The notes under the pieces were generated by a model that saw nothing but the letters and a program-made list of their open reading frames with translations, searched no databases and was not told the DNA's origin. Shown piece by piece: positions 32,529-44,858 of a stretch of 64,000 bases of DNA. Within the stretch, counting starts at the first letter, position 1. Every line of letters starts with the position of its first letter. The stretch spans positions 4,960,001 to 5,024,000 of the forward strand of contig JAJTUQ010000003.1 in assembly GCA_021399445.1 (NCBI GenBank), written 5' to 3'. This DNA comes from Xylogone sp. PMI_703. Taxonomy: Eukaryota; Ascomycota; Leotiomycetes. The position numbers and the translations under genes are program-made.

Positions 32529-35500
32529 AGAGAAGGAAGAAGGAGACTTGTTCTTTTCTTTGCTCCTTTTCTAAAGGAAATAATTTAGAATATGAGAAAG
32601 AACGAGATCAAAAGTGGTTGTGCAAGTCAGACAGAAGGGCAGGAAGTTGTGCCGCTCTTGCGATGTACACGGCGGTAATGCTTTGCCACTTAACAGCCAC
32701 AAACTAATCCCCAGACAAAGGAATTATTGTTTTGGAAACTCCAGCCGCAGATTGTAATCTTTGATGATGATGATGAATAATAGTACGAAAAGAATGTGCG
32801 ATATGTTTTTAATATAAAGAAATAAAAAAACCACGACGAAGACAGCAATCCAGCAGTTGCCACACGTACCTCTAAGTCTTATGGTGGACTGAGATCGGGG
32901 CAATAAGACGCGATCTCTACAACCAGGGGGCAGCGGTGGAGAGCCTGAGTCCCATAATCATCGCAATCAGTAAGTGCCGAAGCCCAGACAGAACTGCCTT
33001 TCTTCAAGCGACAACTCGATCCAGCAAATGGGTAATAAAGTTATGATGTGGAATCGGATGTCCGAGAATTGGGAATACGGTAAAATTAACAGCAGCAAAG
33101 ATACCCAAAGGGTTTCGTGGCGTTTGCTGGTCCAAGTGGCGACGAGAATAACAATTGCTGATGTTGGGTTGTGTCCGTTGGTAAGGGTGAGACTGAGACT
33201 CTTGCGGTTTGGATAATTCCTGTAGGTCAGGTAGAGGGTACAAAGTTATATTAAGCTACGAGAGCAGCAAGCACCAGCAACAGCATCGGCCAGCACCAGC
33301 CAGCACTCGCGATTGAGGGATTGCCCATCTCAGGCAGCGGTGGGTAACCTGTGGATAAGGTACGGCATCGGAAGTCTTGAGGGTCCCAGTGCCAAGCTTA
33401 ATTAGAAGAAGCGCCTCTTTTATTTGCTTTACCTGCCTATGCCTGCCTTGCCCTACCTGCCGTACTGTACGTATAGTAAGTCGCCGGTGAGGAGACCAGA
33501 ACCAAGGTCACCGATGGGGCGCATTGGAAACTTAATGGGGAACGAATACGCAACTAATTAAGTTAAGCATTGAAGGGCAGTTTCATCAACGAAGCTCCGG
33601 CAGTGCAGCAAACCCATTCTTCAAAGCGGATCTTGCCATTAGCTTTTTTCTTGTTTAGCAACGTCTATTTGCTACCTGCCTTCTTTCTTCTCTTTTTTTC
33701 CTCTAGTGGAGATCCTCTGGGCGATCGGAAATGTCTCCGAGTGAGCAGGATCTGAGCGAGTTGTATGACTACCGAGTACGCGATGAGACGAAGAGGCAAA
33801 AGAAGCATCGTGGTATCACGGTATTGCCGGGGCTGAACCAGCGATTCGTCAGTTGCAGAGCAGCTTAGACTGCTTTCGTCCAGAGATACATTCGTACAGA
33901 ACCAGCTAAGTAGCATTCGAGTAAACGCTGTTTGGAAGAGAGCACAGATGGCGCCATGTGGCGGTGGAGCTGTCGCCGAAAACCTTAAACCAGGGCTTCT
34001 CAGCGCAGATGCTGCGAACGCTAGATGCTGCGAGAGGCTCGATGATGCGCACCGCTGAGGCTGCGTTTGCTGGATTGGGACAGCGCTCAGAGCCTGTGGA
34101 GAGAGTTGCTACCCTGGGTTGCTGCAGCTAGCTGGCGGGCTGGAGCGGCTGCGGCTAATCAGCACGGCGATGGCCCAATTCGGAGAGCGCTCAAGCATTT
34201 CCCATCACTACGCGTACTTCTATCCACTTGACTGACACTGTTTCCCAGCCCAGCCGGTGAGGAATACCACGATCGCGCTCGCCCCGGTCGCCGTTACGTG
34301 CTCTACGATCGAGTCAGGGCCAATGGATTCAGCTCTCTAGGCTCTTACTGCTTGTTGCTCTTTCTTGCTAATGTTTGCTAATTGTCTTTGCTTTCCCACG
34401 GCTGGCTTTCACGCTTGTTTCATTGCAACGCTGCATGCCCAGTTGACTCCTTTAGGCCACCCATCTCCTCTATCCTCCTCGCAAAAGTCCCCCAATTGTC
34501 CTGTATATGGCCAATGAAATAGCCAATGGATGGACTTCAAGACCTTAAGCTCAAGTCAGCCTTGCCAGCGCTAACCCACCCCCAGGAGCGGGAGCTTTCC
34601 GTCCCCCTCAGGGATGGTATGGCTTGCTGGGTCGATACTACCGGTATCGAGGCGTCGCTGATACTGTACCGTACTGTACAATTACTCTGCTTCTATACTC
34701 TGCAAGATTGTACCGATCCGGTATATTAATCTAACACCATTTGCCATATACACTCGTACCGTATTACTGTATTGCATATATCTATATCTACTTAACTGTA
34801 AACACGACTGTAGTCTTCCTTCTTTCCCAGCTCTGGTCCACTCAACGTCACACACATTCCACTCCATCATCATTCTCCACATCCGGAACATTTTTACAGT
34901 TGTTCTGGCGTCCGGCGGTGCATAGTCTGGGCCGGGCTGGAGCTGGGGCTGGCTGATAATACGATCGGATCGGGTGTACGCTGGGTGGATCACGGTATTA
35001 TTATGCGTACCGGTATATGGGGTTGTTCGGGTTCCATGGGACTTCACCGGCATGGTACTGCCTGCATTGTGCGTATCTGTGCCTGTTGTACGTGTATAGG
35101 GGCGTGACTACTGCTGCCAGCTCACCAGCAAGCAAGCAAGCAAGCCTCGTGAGCGTTGTCCAGATTCACGTTGTGCTCAAAGATGTCTCTGCGGCGCAAG
35201 TGGCAAGTTGGAAGTTGCAATCTGTGTTCTTTGCCCTCATTATTCTCTCTCCTACTTCTCGTATAGTGACATATGTACATCCGTACATCCATCCATTCAT
35301 TCCCATGGCCGTTGCTGAGTCACAGCTCATCCAATTTGTCAGACATCACGATTCAGTCTCATGCAATTTTCATTCAATCATTCATCTCATCCCGGTCCCA
35401 TCGGTCCGGCATCCACCCGTTGCTCCCTTTTGACGCCCTATATCCGAACCCCCAGCAGACGCCCAATCCAGCAAAAACACCATAAAAAAGCTACACCAAA

Positions 35501-36039
35501 CTTGAGTCAACAGTACTCGCTCACTCCTCAACTCCTGACACATGATTCCTCAACAGTGAAAGAGAACCCGTTTCTCTGCTCTAAAATTAAAAGATGCAAA
35601 AATTAGAAAGCAGACTGCCCTGCTTGGTCATCCCATCGTAGTCATTTCAAATTCGTTGTTAACCCCATTTTACCTAGTTTTTGCTTTTTGACTCGTCGTC
35701 TCCGCTTATGTCCGTCCGCTTATGTCGCTCAAACTTACTCTCAATTTCTGGCATCCAACATAAGCTTATCAGAACAACCTCCTCGGACAGTCGAATCATC
35801 ACACGGAGGAACACTTCTCCCGTTCGAATATCCGCGATTCGAAGCATGGTCATCCCGTCTCATCTGTTAACCTAAAACTTTGCTTTAATATTTTCGCCCC
35901 CAAGGATTACTCCGTCACCAGGTTGGTTGGCCCCGTAGTTGGGTTGTTGTTGCTGTTTCGTTTTCTCAGCTCTTTCCCAATTTCACCCCTTATCTCCGCT
36001 CTGTTATAGGTTGGGCCACCTTCGTCCCGTCATCCTTCA
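32529..36039. other. Long intergenic region, both flanking genes minus-strand
   Basis: 3.5 kb upstream of the bZIP gene and downstream of the Tachykinin-family gene. It holds CAG/CCAG-rich stretches (33262-33312), C/T-rich blocks around 33640-33720 and 35250-35560, an (AGCA)n run at about 35132-35146, and dense GTAC-containing words at 34660-34780. No frame is supported as a gene. Much of it may be leader and promoter of the bZIP gene. Confidence 0.5.
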
Positions 36040-38488
36040 TCAGAACTGCTCCAACCTTTCCGCTCCCGAGGAGTGTTCCTGCACGAGTCGATCGTTCATG
36101 ACTTCCATCCACAGTAGTCGACCACCAGGCTCACACGCGCTGCTGAGCCATAGGAACTCCTTCAGTCCATCCTCGACGTCCTCCCACTCGGACAACTTCA
36201 GCGCCGAGGACACAGCAGCGAGGTTCTGCACGTACCAGCCCCTATCCGCCGTCCCCGTCGCGGCGACTCCACCGAGGACGAGCATCCATAGCAGCGTTTC
36301 AGGGCAGAGTTGCCAGCAAGGATCGAACTTGGATTCTTCCATGATGCTCTTCAACCGCGCGGCGAGGGTGCGAAAAATGCCCGAGTGAGGAGGGATGGCG
36401 AACGTCACGGCGGCGCTGTAGATGACGGCTGTGTGGCGGATGGACTCATATAGGCAAACGCTGCTCACCTCGCCGTATTCGAGGTCCTCGCCCCGAGGCA
36501 GGGACATGAGGCGATGTTGGACCGTGTTGCGGTGTCGGATATAGAGCTCAAAGTCCTTGATGGAGTTGATTCCTCGGACGTGGTTCTCGATGATCACCGT
36601 GAGGTCCGCCATGGATTGAAGTATGACGGCGGCGGCATCGTTAATGCCAAACGCTAAGAGATCGCGAAAACGTTTATTAATCGTCTTGGGCGGGAAGTCC
36701 GGCAGTTCCTCAGGGGTTGGGATACTACGAGCAAGCATTGGCCAGAATGGCTTGTTGATGGTCTGGGTTGCCCCGAGAATATCAGAACTAACATGCCATG
36801 ACAGCTGCGGTTAGCAAAGCCCGATTCGGGAAATTGAAGTGTCGAATTACGAATGCACAATACGGAGAACCCAGCTCTACACGGAATCCAGTGCGCTCTG
36901 GATGTCTATAGGCTAAGGAATTCCGAAAGGAGGAACTAAAAGAGAGAGAAGGGAAAATGTGAAACGGCTTACAAAGCTATGACTTCTGCTAATCCATTTA
37001 ACTCTACCTTCTCAAGGCCACCTTTCTTTTCTACTAAGGACCTCATCGCCGTGGTGTGTGCTGGGATGTGACTGATGCTCCCATAGACATCTAGCCACTG
37101 CGTGCTGGTCATAGGACTATTGAACGGGCTTCTCAGCGCTGCCCCTCTCACATTAGCTACGAGTTCAACCTCATTGCACCCCAGTGTCAATACTGATAGA
37201 AGAAGATCATCTATCGACTGATTATTGGATTTTTTCAACTCTTCCTTCAACAACTTCATAGTTTGGACTTTGTGGAATAACCGCACGGGGTTATTCAAGC
37301 TCACTTTAGGACTGCGGAGAACATCTCTGTGAACTGCAGCGCCAAAGAGCATGGCGTGCATTACAACAGGTCGTTCATAGACTCGTTCAAGCCATGCTCG
37401 CGGTTGGATACTTGGCTGTCCATTTGTACCAGGCACACGAAAACCAGGCCAGACTACACTAAGGGCTGTTATGGTAGGCTCAGGTCAGTAAAACTTTCTT
37501 TCTCAATATTTAAGATGGATAACCATCCCCTTTATCAGGTTGATGATGAATCTCATGAATCATATGAATGAATCGCAATATGAGAAGGTAGGTATGTGTG
37601 TTTGCATATGTGCATAACGATAAAGGGACAGGTGCGTGAAACAAACTCACAATGATCAATTAAGTCATGATAATGCGAATCAGCATTAACATTATTGATT
37701 CGAAAGGGATCTATCCTTCCTTGTCCGACAAGTGTCAATGGGCTGCTGGCTGCAAGTATCGAGCTAGATGTTTGTGATGTGGTAGCAATCCCCTCGCCTT
37801 GGTCAACCTCGCCTATGATGAAACCACCTTCATGGCCAAATGATAGCTGCGATGGATCACCACTCGACTGAAGCCATGGATCATTTGCTAGAACCTCATC
37901 AGGAGTAAGTGCGAGATCATTGGGCGTGGTGCTATCGGCCACATTGTTCTCATCGTCAATGTCAATGTCCACATCGCTCTGTCCCAGGTTCTTTCCCCGC
38001 CTAAACGCCAAGGTGGAACTGAAGGTCGCCGCCGATGATGATGCGGGGATTAAACTCGAACTGATGCTCGAACTCGCAATTGGGAATGCACTCGAGCTTG
38101 CGCTCGATTCTCGGGGCTTCGTCCGGATGTTTGCTGCAAATTGAGACTCTTTGGCCGCGCTGCTGCTCTTGGAGGCGCTGGCACTGGAGCTGGCGCCACC
38201 GCTCTCGTTCTGGCCCATCTCTCGCTGCTGCTTCTGCTTCTGTCGGAAGCTTCGCATAGCGGTGGATCGGATCACGCGTTTGTTTCGCTGTCGCTCAGCT
38301 TGCGACGTGGCATTCATGTCAACGAATTCGAGGTTAGAGAAATTTACAGGTGCTTGCGGACGAGCACCTGGCCGTCGCTCTCCAGCTCCAGCTCCAGCTC
38401 CAGCATTGCTTTGATCGCCATCTCCAGATCTGCTCACGCTGGGGCCGACCATGTTGTCGAAAGGAGCAGGCTCCTTCTTAGGGGCCAT
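36040..38488 (-). CDS. Tachykinin-family / fungal regulatory-domain protein
   Basis: Exons in transcript order: 38488..37651, 37465..36973 and 36787..36040, giving 692 residues. The start is ATG 38488 (MAPKKEPAPF); the frame upstream of it has only a GTG. The N-terminus is low-complexity (a Gly/Ala run from repeated GCTCCA and serine runs) with a conserved core, NLEFVDMNATSQAERQRNKR then IRSTAMRSFRQKQKQ. This is the signature seen in fungal proteins annotated as Tachykinin family, which have a short basic segment and a DUF3468-like helical domain but no zinc cluster. The C-terminal 400 residues (VYERPVVMHAMLFGAAVHRD, LLWMLVLGGVAATG) match that helical domain. Probably nuclear; targets unknown. 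Both introns are 185 nt, unusually long for this window. Confidence 0.8.
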
Positions 38489-41242
38489 CGTCCAGAGTAC
38501 TCCTTTCACGGTTGTATCTTCTATTTCTGTCTTCTTGTTTTCTTTTATCTATTACACTATAGGTTGAGCAAGAAGGTAAATGATCTCGTCGCAGACGTTG
38601 CGCGCAAGAGAGAGATGGATTTAACTAAAGGGTTATAAAGTTGCGGGAGCAGACGGCATGACAGCACAGCACGGCGCGAATTATATCAGGTGGCTGCATA
38701 TGCGCTGGACGGCCAGGTCGAGGGCGCCTTCCAGACGCATACGGAGTATGAGAGATACGAATCAAGAGTGTTTATAAAGACCAGAGAAGCATATACAGTA
38801 TTGATTGAGCTCCACCGTTACCGTAACTAAAGCACGCGAACCAAACTTTCCCAGAAGTCAATTGCGTTGTCCTGGGCAGTGCGAGAGCTTTAGATCCCTA
38901 ACTGCATGCGCCAACGCAGTTCGGCTTGTCGATTAAGGCATAGAACGAGCTCTGGAACTCTGGAGCCCTAGACTAGCAGCTGCTATATTATTAAATGTTC
39001 ACCAGGTTGTCCTGCAGCTGCTGACTTGTTCCTTCGTGATAATGTAATTTTGTTTGTGTGCTTAGGAATATAGGGACTTGGGAAATTCGACGTGCAGCTC
39101 TCATATGGTAATGCTTTGCGAGCAGTTGGTCTGCAGGATATAACCGTGACGTTACGGTATTCCGTGTTGGGCTGTCCACTCTCCCGAAGCCCCCCTCGTC
39201 GGGCCGGGTTGACAGGTATAAGCACTACGATGTAAGCAGTAAAAATTCGACAAGCAGTGGCGGTGATGCCGAGAAGGGCTTCATCCGTGCGTGAAATTTC
39301 AGATGGGGTCAACAATTGCTGGTTGATGTCGCCATTGCCAATGCCGTGCTGGGTTTGCTGGGTTGGAGAGCGGAAGGAGAAGTGATGGGCGGGTTGACCA
39401 ATTGGTCCTCTTAACAAGGCACAGTGCGGTTGTGTCGTTTCGGTTGCTGATAGCTCAAGCTGGAGATGGCAATTACCTCAAGATGCAGTGAATGCAGCAA
39501 ATCGCTGTCGGTGTTGTGTCGGTATTGGTGCGATGAAGAATTGCCTGTTGCTGTGCCGTTGGGATCGTTCCTGGCTCCCGCTTCCGCAGCTTTTCCTGCG
39601 CTTTCGCAACTGCTATTCTCCTTCTTCTGTTACTGGAAAATATTCTTGAAGCTATGATGTTGCTGTATTGGTGGTAGCGGCATTTGCAGCAGTTCCCAAG
39701 TCCTAGTGCATTGCAGTTGCGGTGCGCCCGCATATAACTGCTCAAGCAAGCGTGGATGCCATGGCGGGTTGGCAGGTGTGTGGATGACTCGAGGACGTCT
39801 GTCTAAGTACCTCTTCTCCGTGCTGTAAGCTATTTATTATTTGTCTTGCCGCATGCTGATTACTTATGATCACGGTCACTAGTACGTTGGTTGGACAGTT
39901 GGATGCTCTGTTTAGTACGGAGTATTACCGCTACAGTCCAAGAAGATGGGGGTCCTTGGCGCAAAGCCCTGAAGCCTTTCCACACACAGGGACGTCGTAA
40001 AAGCAAGACCACTTACAGGACCGCCTAGAGGACCCGGCAGATGCAGTAGAGAAACCCCTGTGGGCTTACGGCATTACCTATGACATGTTGGAACTGAGCA
40101 GCCCCCCAAAACACAACCACCACGTCTATCGGAGGCACTCGATGTGACCTTACCTTGTGCCCTAAACGCCAATGGAGAGAATCGGGTTGATGACTTATCA
40201 CTGATCGCCTCTGGGGGTTGCCATTTAGTAATCAGCCCTAGACTTCTCCTGCCGGAGAAATGCGCCCTTTTGAGGACTTGGGGACCATCAACCTGACGAT
40301 TAAATTATCATGACATTATCATGACTTCTCCGAATCCGAATGATCCCTGGCTCCCACCAGTTGAGCAGTGCCAGCCAAGATGCATATTCCAGGGCCCATC
40401 ATCCTTGAATGTCGGCCCCGAAACCAGTAGGAAAAACATCAGAGCGCTCGCCCCGTCCCGCGTTGGCCAGCACGGCCCAGATCACTTCTCAGATGACGAC
40501 AATAAACTCGCGATTTTCTGAATCATGCGCTCCGTATTGGGACTGGAATGTGATTTAGATCACAAACTAATGTCCCTGTATGCTCGTAACGGCTATATCC
40601 CAATCCAGTGCCACGTGTGATTCGAGATAACCTTAAAGTCAACGACTTATTTAGGAGTTATTACCGGTTTACGCTCCAGCAGCGCTGGTATCATCAATTT
40701 CCATCTGGAGGAAGTCCGGATTCCTGAGGCTCCAGAAATGGTGAACAGCGGCGAAGCGCAAGACCCGGCTAACCAAACGTAGAAGGTAAGAGAGACAAAA
40801 GGTCCTTCTTGGTCGCCATGACATCTACCAACAGGCGTCCAGCTGCCAATTCTAGGAGGCATTGAACACCATGACTCATCTTCATCTCTCTTTTTAGAGT
40901 CTTTGCAGTCATACACATGCTGTGAGTGACTCAATCCTGATGTTTTTCATCATTGCCTGATAGCCTATCTTTCATCCTGTATGGGCTTTCAATAAAAGAA
41001 CATTTCGACAGAGGCGGGGAGAAAAACTCAATCGATAAGACCATAAGAAAAGGTATATAATAGCAGAAGCATAATTGTCAAGAGGAAGTTATCTTCAGAC
41101 GCATCAGCAAGATCGCATGCTTCTCCTTTGCGTAGTAATTGTTAAAAAAATAATTATCCGTCTCATTACCGTCCTGAGCTCAATTGAAGCCCCGCAATAC
41201 CCCCAACAACCCCCAACACCCAGAAGAAAAGGGCAGAGCAAG
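38489..41242. other. Divergent intergenic region
   Basis: 2.75 kb between the divergent Tachykinin-family and methyltransferase genes. It contains TACGGAGTA 9-mers at 38740-38748 and 39916-39924. An open frame at 38983-39417 (minus) has no domain features and atypical composition, so it is not called. A TATATAATAG element at 41055-41064 may be the methyltransferase TATA box. Confidence 0.5.
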
Positions 41243-42585
41243 ATGGCAACAGAAGAACGTACCGCCAAAGCCGCCCGGATCGCGCAGTACTTCCTCGAAA
41301 CGCGGTCAGACTCGGAGAGTAGTAAAAGTCTGCTCGCCCAGATGGAACATCGCCTCGACCTGGTGGAGTATTGGGACATCCGGCCGGGAGCCCGCGTGCT
41401 GGAGATTGGGTGCGGCCAGGGCGATACAACCATCGTTCTGGCTGATGCTGTCGGTGCACAGGGCCACGTCGATGCAGTTGATCCCGGCTCCCCGGACTAT
41501 GGTAGGTTTCTTACCCTAGAGTCCGTTTACATCTTTTTGCTCAAATAGCATTCGTTGTTGCCCGTTATTGTGTCTCACTTGCAGCGAGGAGAAAGTTCTC
41601 CGAGTCAGGTTTTCCCGGTGCTTGGAAAAGTATCGGTGTGGTGCATCCACGCTACGGCCGCTGGAGGCCGAAATGCAACGTACTACGACCATAGGGCAAA
41701 AGTCATTTGAGCCATCAAAAGTCTTTGTGGAAGGACAGTGTTTCTTTCACAACAGAAAAGGAAGTCCATGCCGTAATAGCCACTCATTGTTCTCTCTGCT
41801 CCCCACTTCCATTGCGTTTGCTCGTTGTTTTGTGCTCTCTCCATCTCTAAATCCACCAATAATAAAAACAGCGAGAAAGGATGAAAGAATCTTACCACTA
41901 ACTTCTCATCTCTTCTCTCCCTATTACAGGCGCTCCCTTCACCCTCTCCCAAGCCCAGGCCTTCATCTCCGCCTCCCCGGTCGGCTCCCGCATCACCTTC
42001 CACAACCTCCATCCTCAGGACTACCTCGCCTCCTACACCGGCCCTGCATACGACTACATCGTTCTCTCTCATTGCATCTGGTACTTCGAGTCGCCCTCCA
42101 TCCTCGGCACCATCATCGCTGCTCTCGCCCCGCACTGCAAGGTCCTCTGCATCGCTGAGTGGTCGCTGCGTTCTCACAAGGTCAATGGCCAAGCCCACGT
42201 CCTGACCACGTTGCTGCTTACCGCGCTGGAGGCAAAACGCGATGTGCCCAGTAGCGGGAACGTTCGCACTGTGCTGAGTCCGGTGCAGGTGCGCGGCATC
42301 GTGGAGGGGCAGGGCGTTGGGCTGAAGATCGAGAAGGAGGTGATTAGGGAGTCGAACGAGGGTTTGCTGGACGGGCATTGGGAAGTCAATGATATGCTGC
42401 GGACGAGAGACAAGGTGCTGGGTGAGTTGCGTCAGAGAGTTTGTAAGGGAGTTAATGAGAAGGAGGTCATGGTGTTCAGCAGCATGTTTGATGCCGTGAA
42501 GGCTAATGTTGATGGGCTGGAGGGCGGGGTGAAGGGCGTTAAGTGTATGGATCACTGGGTTGCTAAGTTTGTTCATGCAGCGTGA
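41243..42585 (+). CDS. Class I SAM-dependent methyltransferase
   Basis: Exons 41243..41501 and 41930..42585, joined within the Gly codon of DYGAPFTLSQ, give 304 residues. Motif I is clear at residues 52-60 (VLEIGCGQG), followed by the acidic DAVDPGS loop that binds the SAM ribose. The later segment YDYIVLSHCIWYF fits motif IV. The C-terminal half is helical with no transmembrane part, so it is predicted to be a soluble enzyme. Substrate unknown. The intron, 428 nt, is far longer than the others here; a missed small exon is possible, but the two exons join in frame exactly where the family expects continuity. Confidence 0.82.
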
Positions 42586-43595
42586 GGTTTTGTTGCAGTT
42601 ACGGAGAATCATTTCTACGCCTTGTTGGGTAGTATGCAAGTGTTGAGCTATTTTGGATTTGCAGAGCATATTTTATAAGTTAGATGTTTTTGTTTCAAGT
42701 ATATTGTGTTGAATCCAAGAACTCTGCATTAAGCTAAATCGCTACATGTAAAAGAGGATGTGAAGAAACCCTCTTTTCAAGAGGTGGGGTACCAGTAACT
42801 TGGTATAACTAACAACGGAGTAGCCTTTAGATGTAAGGTTCTTAGAAGCTTCTCAGACTAGAGTTCCATAACTTTTCATGACAAATGAGTCGATCATAAC
42901 TGGATTGTTACTGATTGTTGCACGTTTATTCCCCGGTAAGCTCTCTCGCGTATATATTTTGGGCATTTTGTGACTTACGCTACTAGTGATAGAGTTGTGA
43001 GGCATTTGTAGCGTTAACCAAGCGTTAAGTTACTTCAATTGGGAAGTTGCGAGGCTCTAATGCCGTAATAGTATAAAAATTGGTAATATACTCATTGAAA
43101 TATCCCGTTGTAAATTGACGGATTGTATAACATCCGCAAGTACTTTCAGCATACGACGCAGCTAGATTACTCAAATCAATGCCCTGAAGCATTTACAATT
43201 TTATTAGTGCAATACGGGTGAATTTAGGTCTACCCTTCTTGTATAGAGTCAAGCCCGACTACCAGGGTCTCATAGCGGTTTGTCTCAAGAGCATTGTTGA
43301 GCTCCTTTGTGCGGTATTATGAATAATTTGTATGCAAGAGCGAGATGCAATTGTGCTTGAATTGACTCCGGTACCGGTCCTGGTACATTAGGTTGCATAG
43401 TATCGGCTCAAACTCTAATATTTTACGCGTATGGAGGGGTGCTTCTCGTACGAACGAGTCTTGGCAAGTGAATACAGCATAGCTCAGGTACTTACGTACA
43501 TGCGACTACAAGTGTAACATTCAACTTAGATCAAATTCTTCAGTTTGCTTCCAACGGAAGCATTCGCTTTGGCATACTGCTAATATATCAATAAA
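42586..43595. other. Intergenic, AT-rich
   Basis: 1 kb between co-directional genes. Contains GATA words and T/A-rich blocks, no supported gene. Presumably the methyltransferase 3' region and the M20 gene promoter. Confidence 0.5.
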
Positions 43596-44858
43596 ATGGC
43601 ACAAAGAAGTTTATCGGAAATATTGAAGGTCGCTTCCCTAGACCTAGCTCCTTATGAGGAGCTTTACAAGTATTTTCATGCTCATCCTGAGCTCTCGCAA
43701 CTAGAGGCATCTACATCTCAAAAAGTCGCAGCACACCTTTCACAGCTAAAAGCATACGAAATCCAAACCAATATCGGTGGCTATGGACTCGTAGGGGTAC
43801 TAAAAAATGGCTCTGGCAACACAGTTCTTTTGCGGGCTGATATGGATGCACTGCCTGTCAAAGAGCTTACCGGGCTCCCTTACGCCAGCTCTATTACTAT
43901 GCTCGATGCCACTGGCGTTGAAAAACCTGTGATGCATGCTTGCGGCCATGATATGCATATGACTTGTCTGCTCGCAGCGGCTGAGACCCTTGCCAATATC
44001 CGGGATGCGTGGAGTGGGACTCTAATCGTACTGTTTCAGCCAGACGAAGAACGAGGCGGAGGCGCGCAAGCAATGGTTGATGATGGCCTTTATTCGAAGA
44101 TTCCTGTCCCGGATTATGTCTTTGGTCAGCATGTAATGCGAATGCGGTCGGGAAGCATTGGCTCACGTCCGGGCACCATCATGGCTGCTGCTGACAGTAT
44201 GAAAATCACTGTCTATGGGCGCGGTGGGCATGGATCACTGCCTCATCAGACGGTTGATCCCGCGCTTCTGGCTGCGCATATTGTTGTAAGGCTACAGAGT
44301 ATTGTGAGCAGGGAGATTGACCCGAGTGATCTCGGTGTCGTGACCGTTGGAAGTCTGCAGGCAGGCCAGACCGAGAATATCATTGCGGATAAGGCCGAAA
44401 TCGGGCTTGACTTCAGGACTGTCAAACTGGATACTAGACAGAAGATCATTTCAGCCATTCAGCGCATCGTGGAAGCTGAGTGCATGGCCAGTGGCTCGCC
44501 CAAACCGCCAGTGTTTACTCCTACACGGCGGTTTCCACCTACGACGAATGACAAAGACGTGGCGTCGCAACTGGCCGCATCGTTCCAAAATCACTTTGAG
44601 GCTTTTGACGGTGACATACCGAGAACCAATGTTAGCGAAGACTTTTCTACGCTGGCTACATGCAGAAATATTCCAAGTTGCTTCTGGCTCTTTGGGGGCA
44701 TTGATCCGGAACTTTGGGATAAGGCCCAGGGTGAAGGCAACAATGCAGAAGAGATTCCTGGGAACCACTCGGCTCTTTTTGCACCAGCCATTCAGCCAAC
44801 AATGAAAGTTGGAGTGGATGCTCTTTGCCTTGCAGCTTTGACTTTCTTGAGGAAATAG
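43596..44858 (+). CDS. M20D-family amidohydrolase / peptidase
   Basis: Single exon, 420 residues. It belongs to the IAA-amino-acid/hippurate hydrolase-type M20D group, metal-dependent enzymes that split N-acyl amino acids. Motifs in order: YFHAHPELS (25-34), LLRADMDALPV (79-88), MHACGHDMH (113-121) with the Cys and His metal ligands, QPDEERGGGA (148-157) with the catalytic and metal Glu pair, the dimerisation-domain GRGGHGSLPH, and a C-terminal GNHSALF with the last His ligand. No signal peptide, so cytosolic. The physiological substrate is unknown. It stands alone between large spacers. Confidence 0.9.
   Translation: MAQRSLSEILKVASLDLAPYEELYKYFHAHPELSQLEASTSQKVAAHLSQLKAYEIQTNIGGYGLVGVLKNGSGNTVLLRADMDALPVKELTGLPYASSITMLDATGVEKPVMHACGHDMHMTCLLAAAETLANIRDAWSGTLIVLFQPDEERGGGAQAMVDDGLYSKIPVPDYVFGQHVMRMRSGSIGSRPGTIMAAADSMKITVYGRGGHGSLPHQTVDPALLAAHIVVRLQSIVSREIDPSDLGVVTVGSLQAGQTENIIADKAEIGLDFRTVKLDTRQKIISAIQRIVEAECMASGSPKPPVFTPTRRFPPTTNDKDVASQLAASFQNHFEAFDGDIPRTNVSEDFSTLATCRNIPSCFWLFGGIDPELWDKAQGEGNNAEEIPGNHSALFAPAIQPTMKVGVDALCLAALTFLRK

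Noticed and set aside
38983..39417. Minus-strand 144-codon frame
   Set aside because: No domain, odd composition and no splice or start support.
41683..42669. Minus-strand 328-codon frame opposite the methyltransferase
   Set aside because: The plus-strand methyltransferase with a SAM motif and correct splice frame is clearly the real gene; the minus frame has no recognisable domain.
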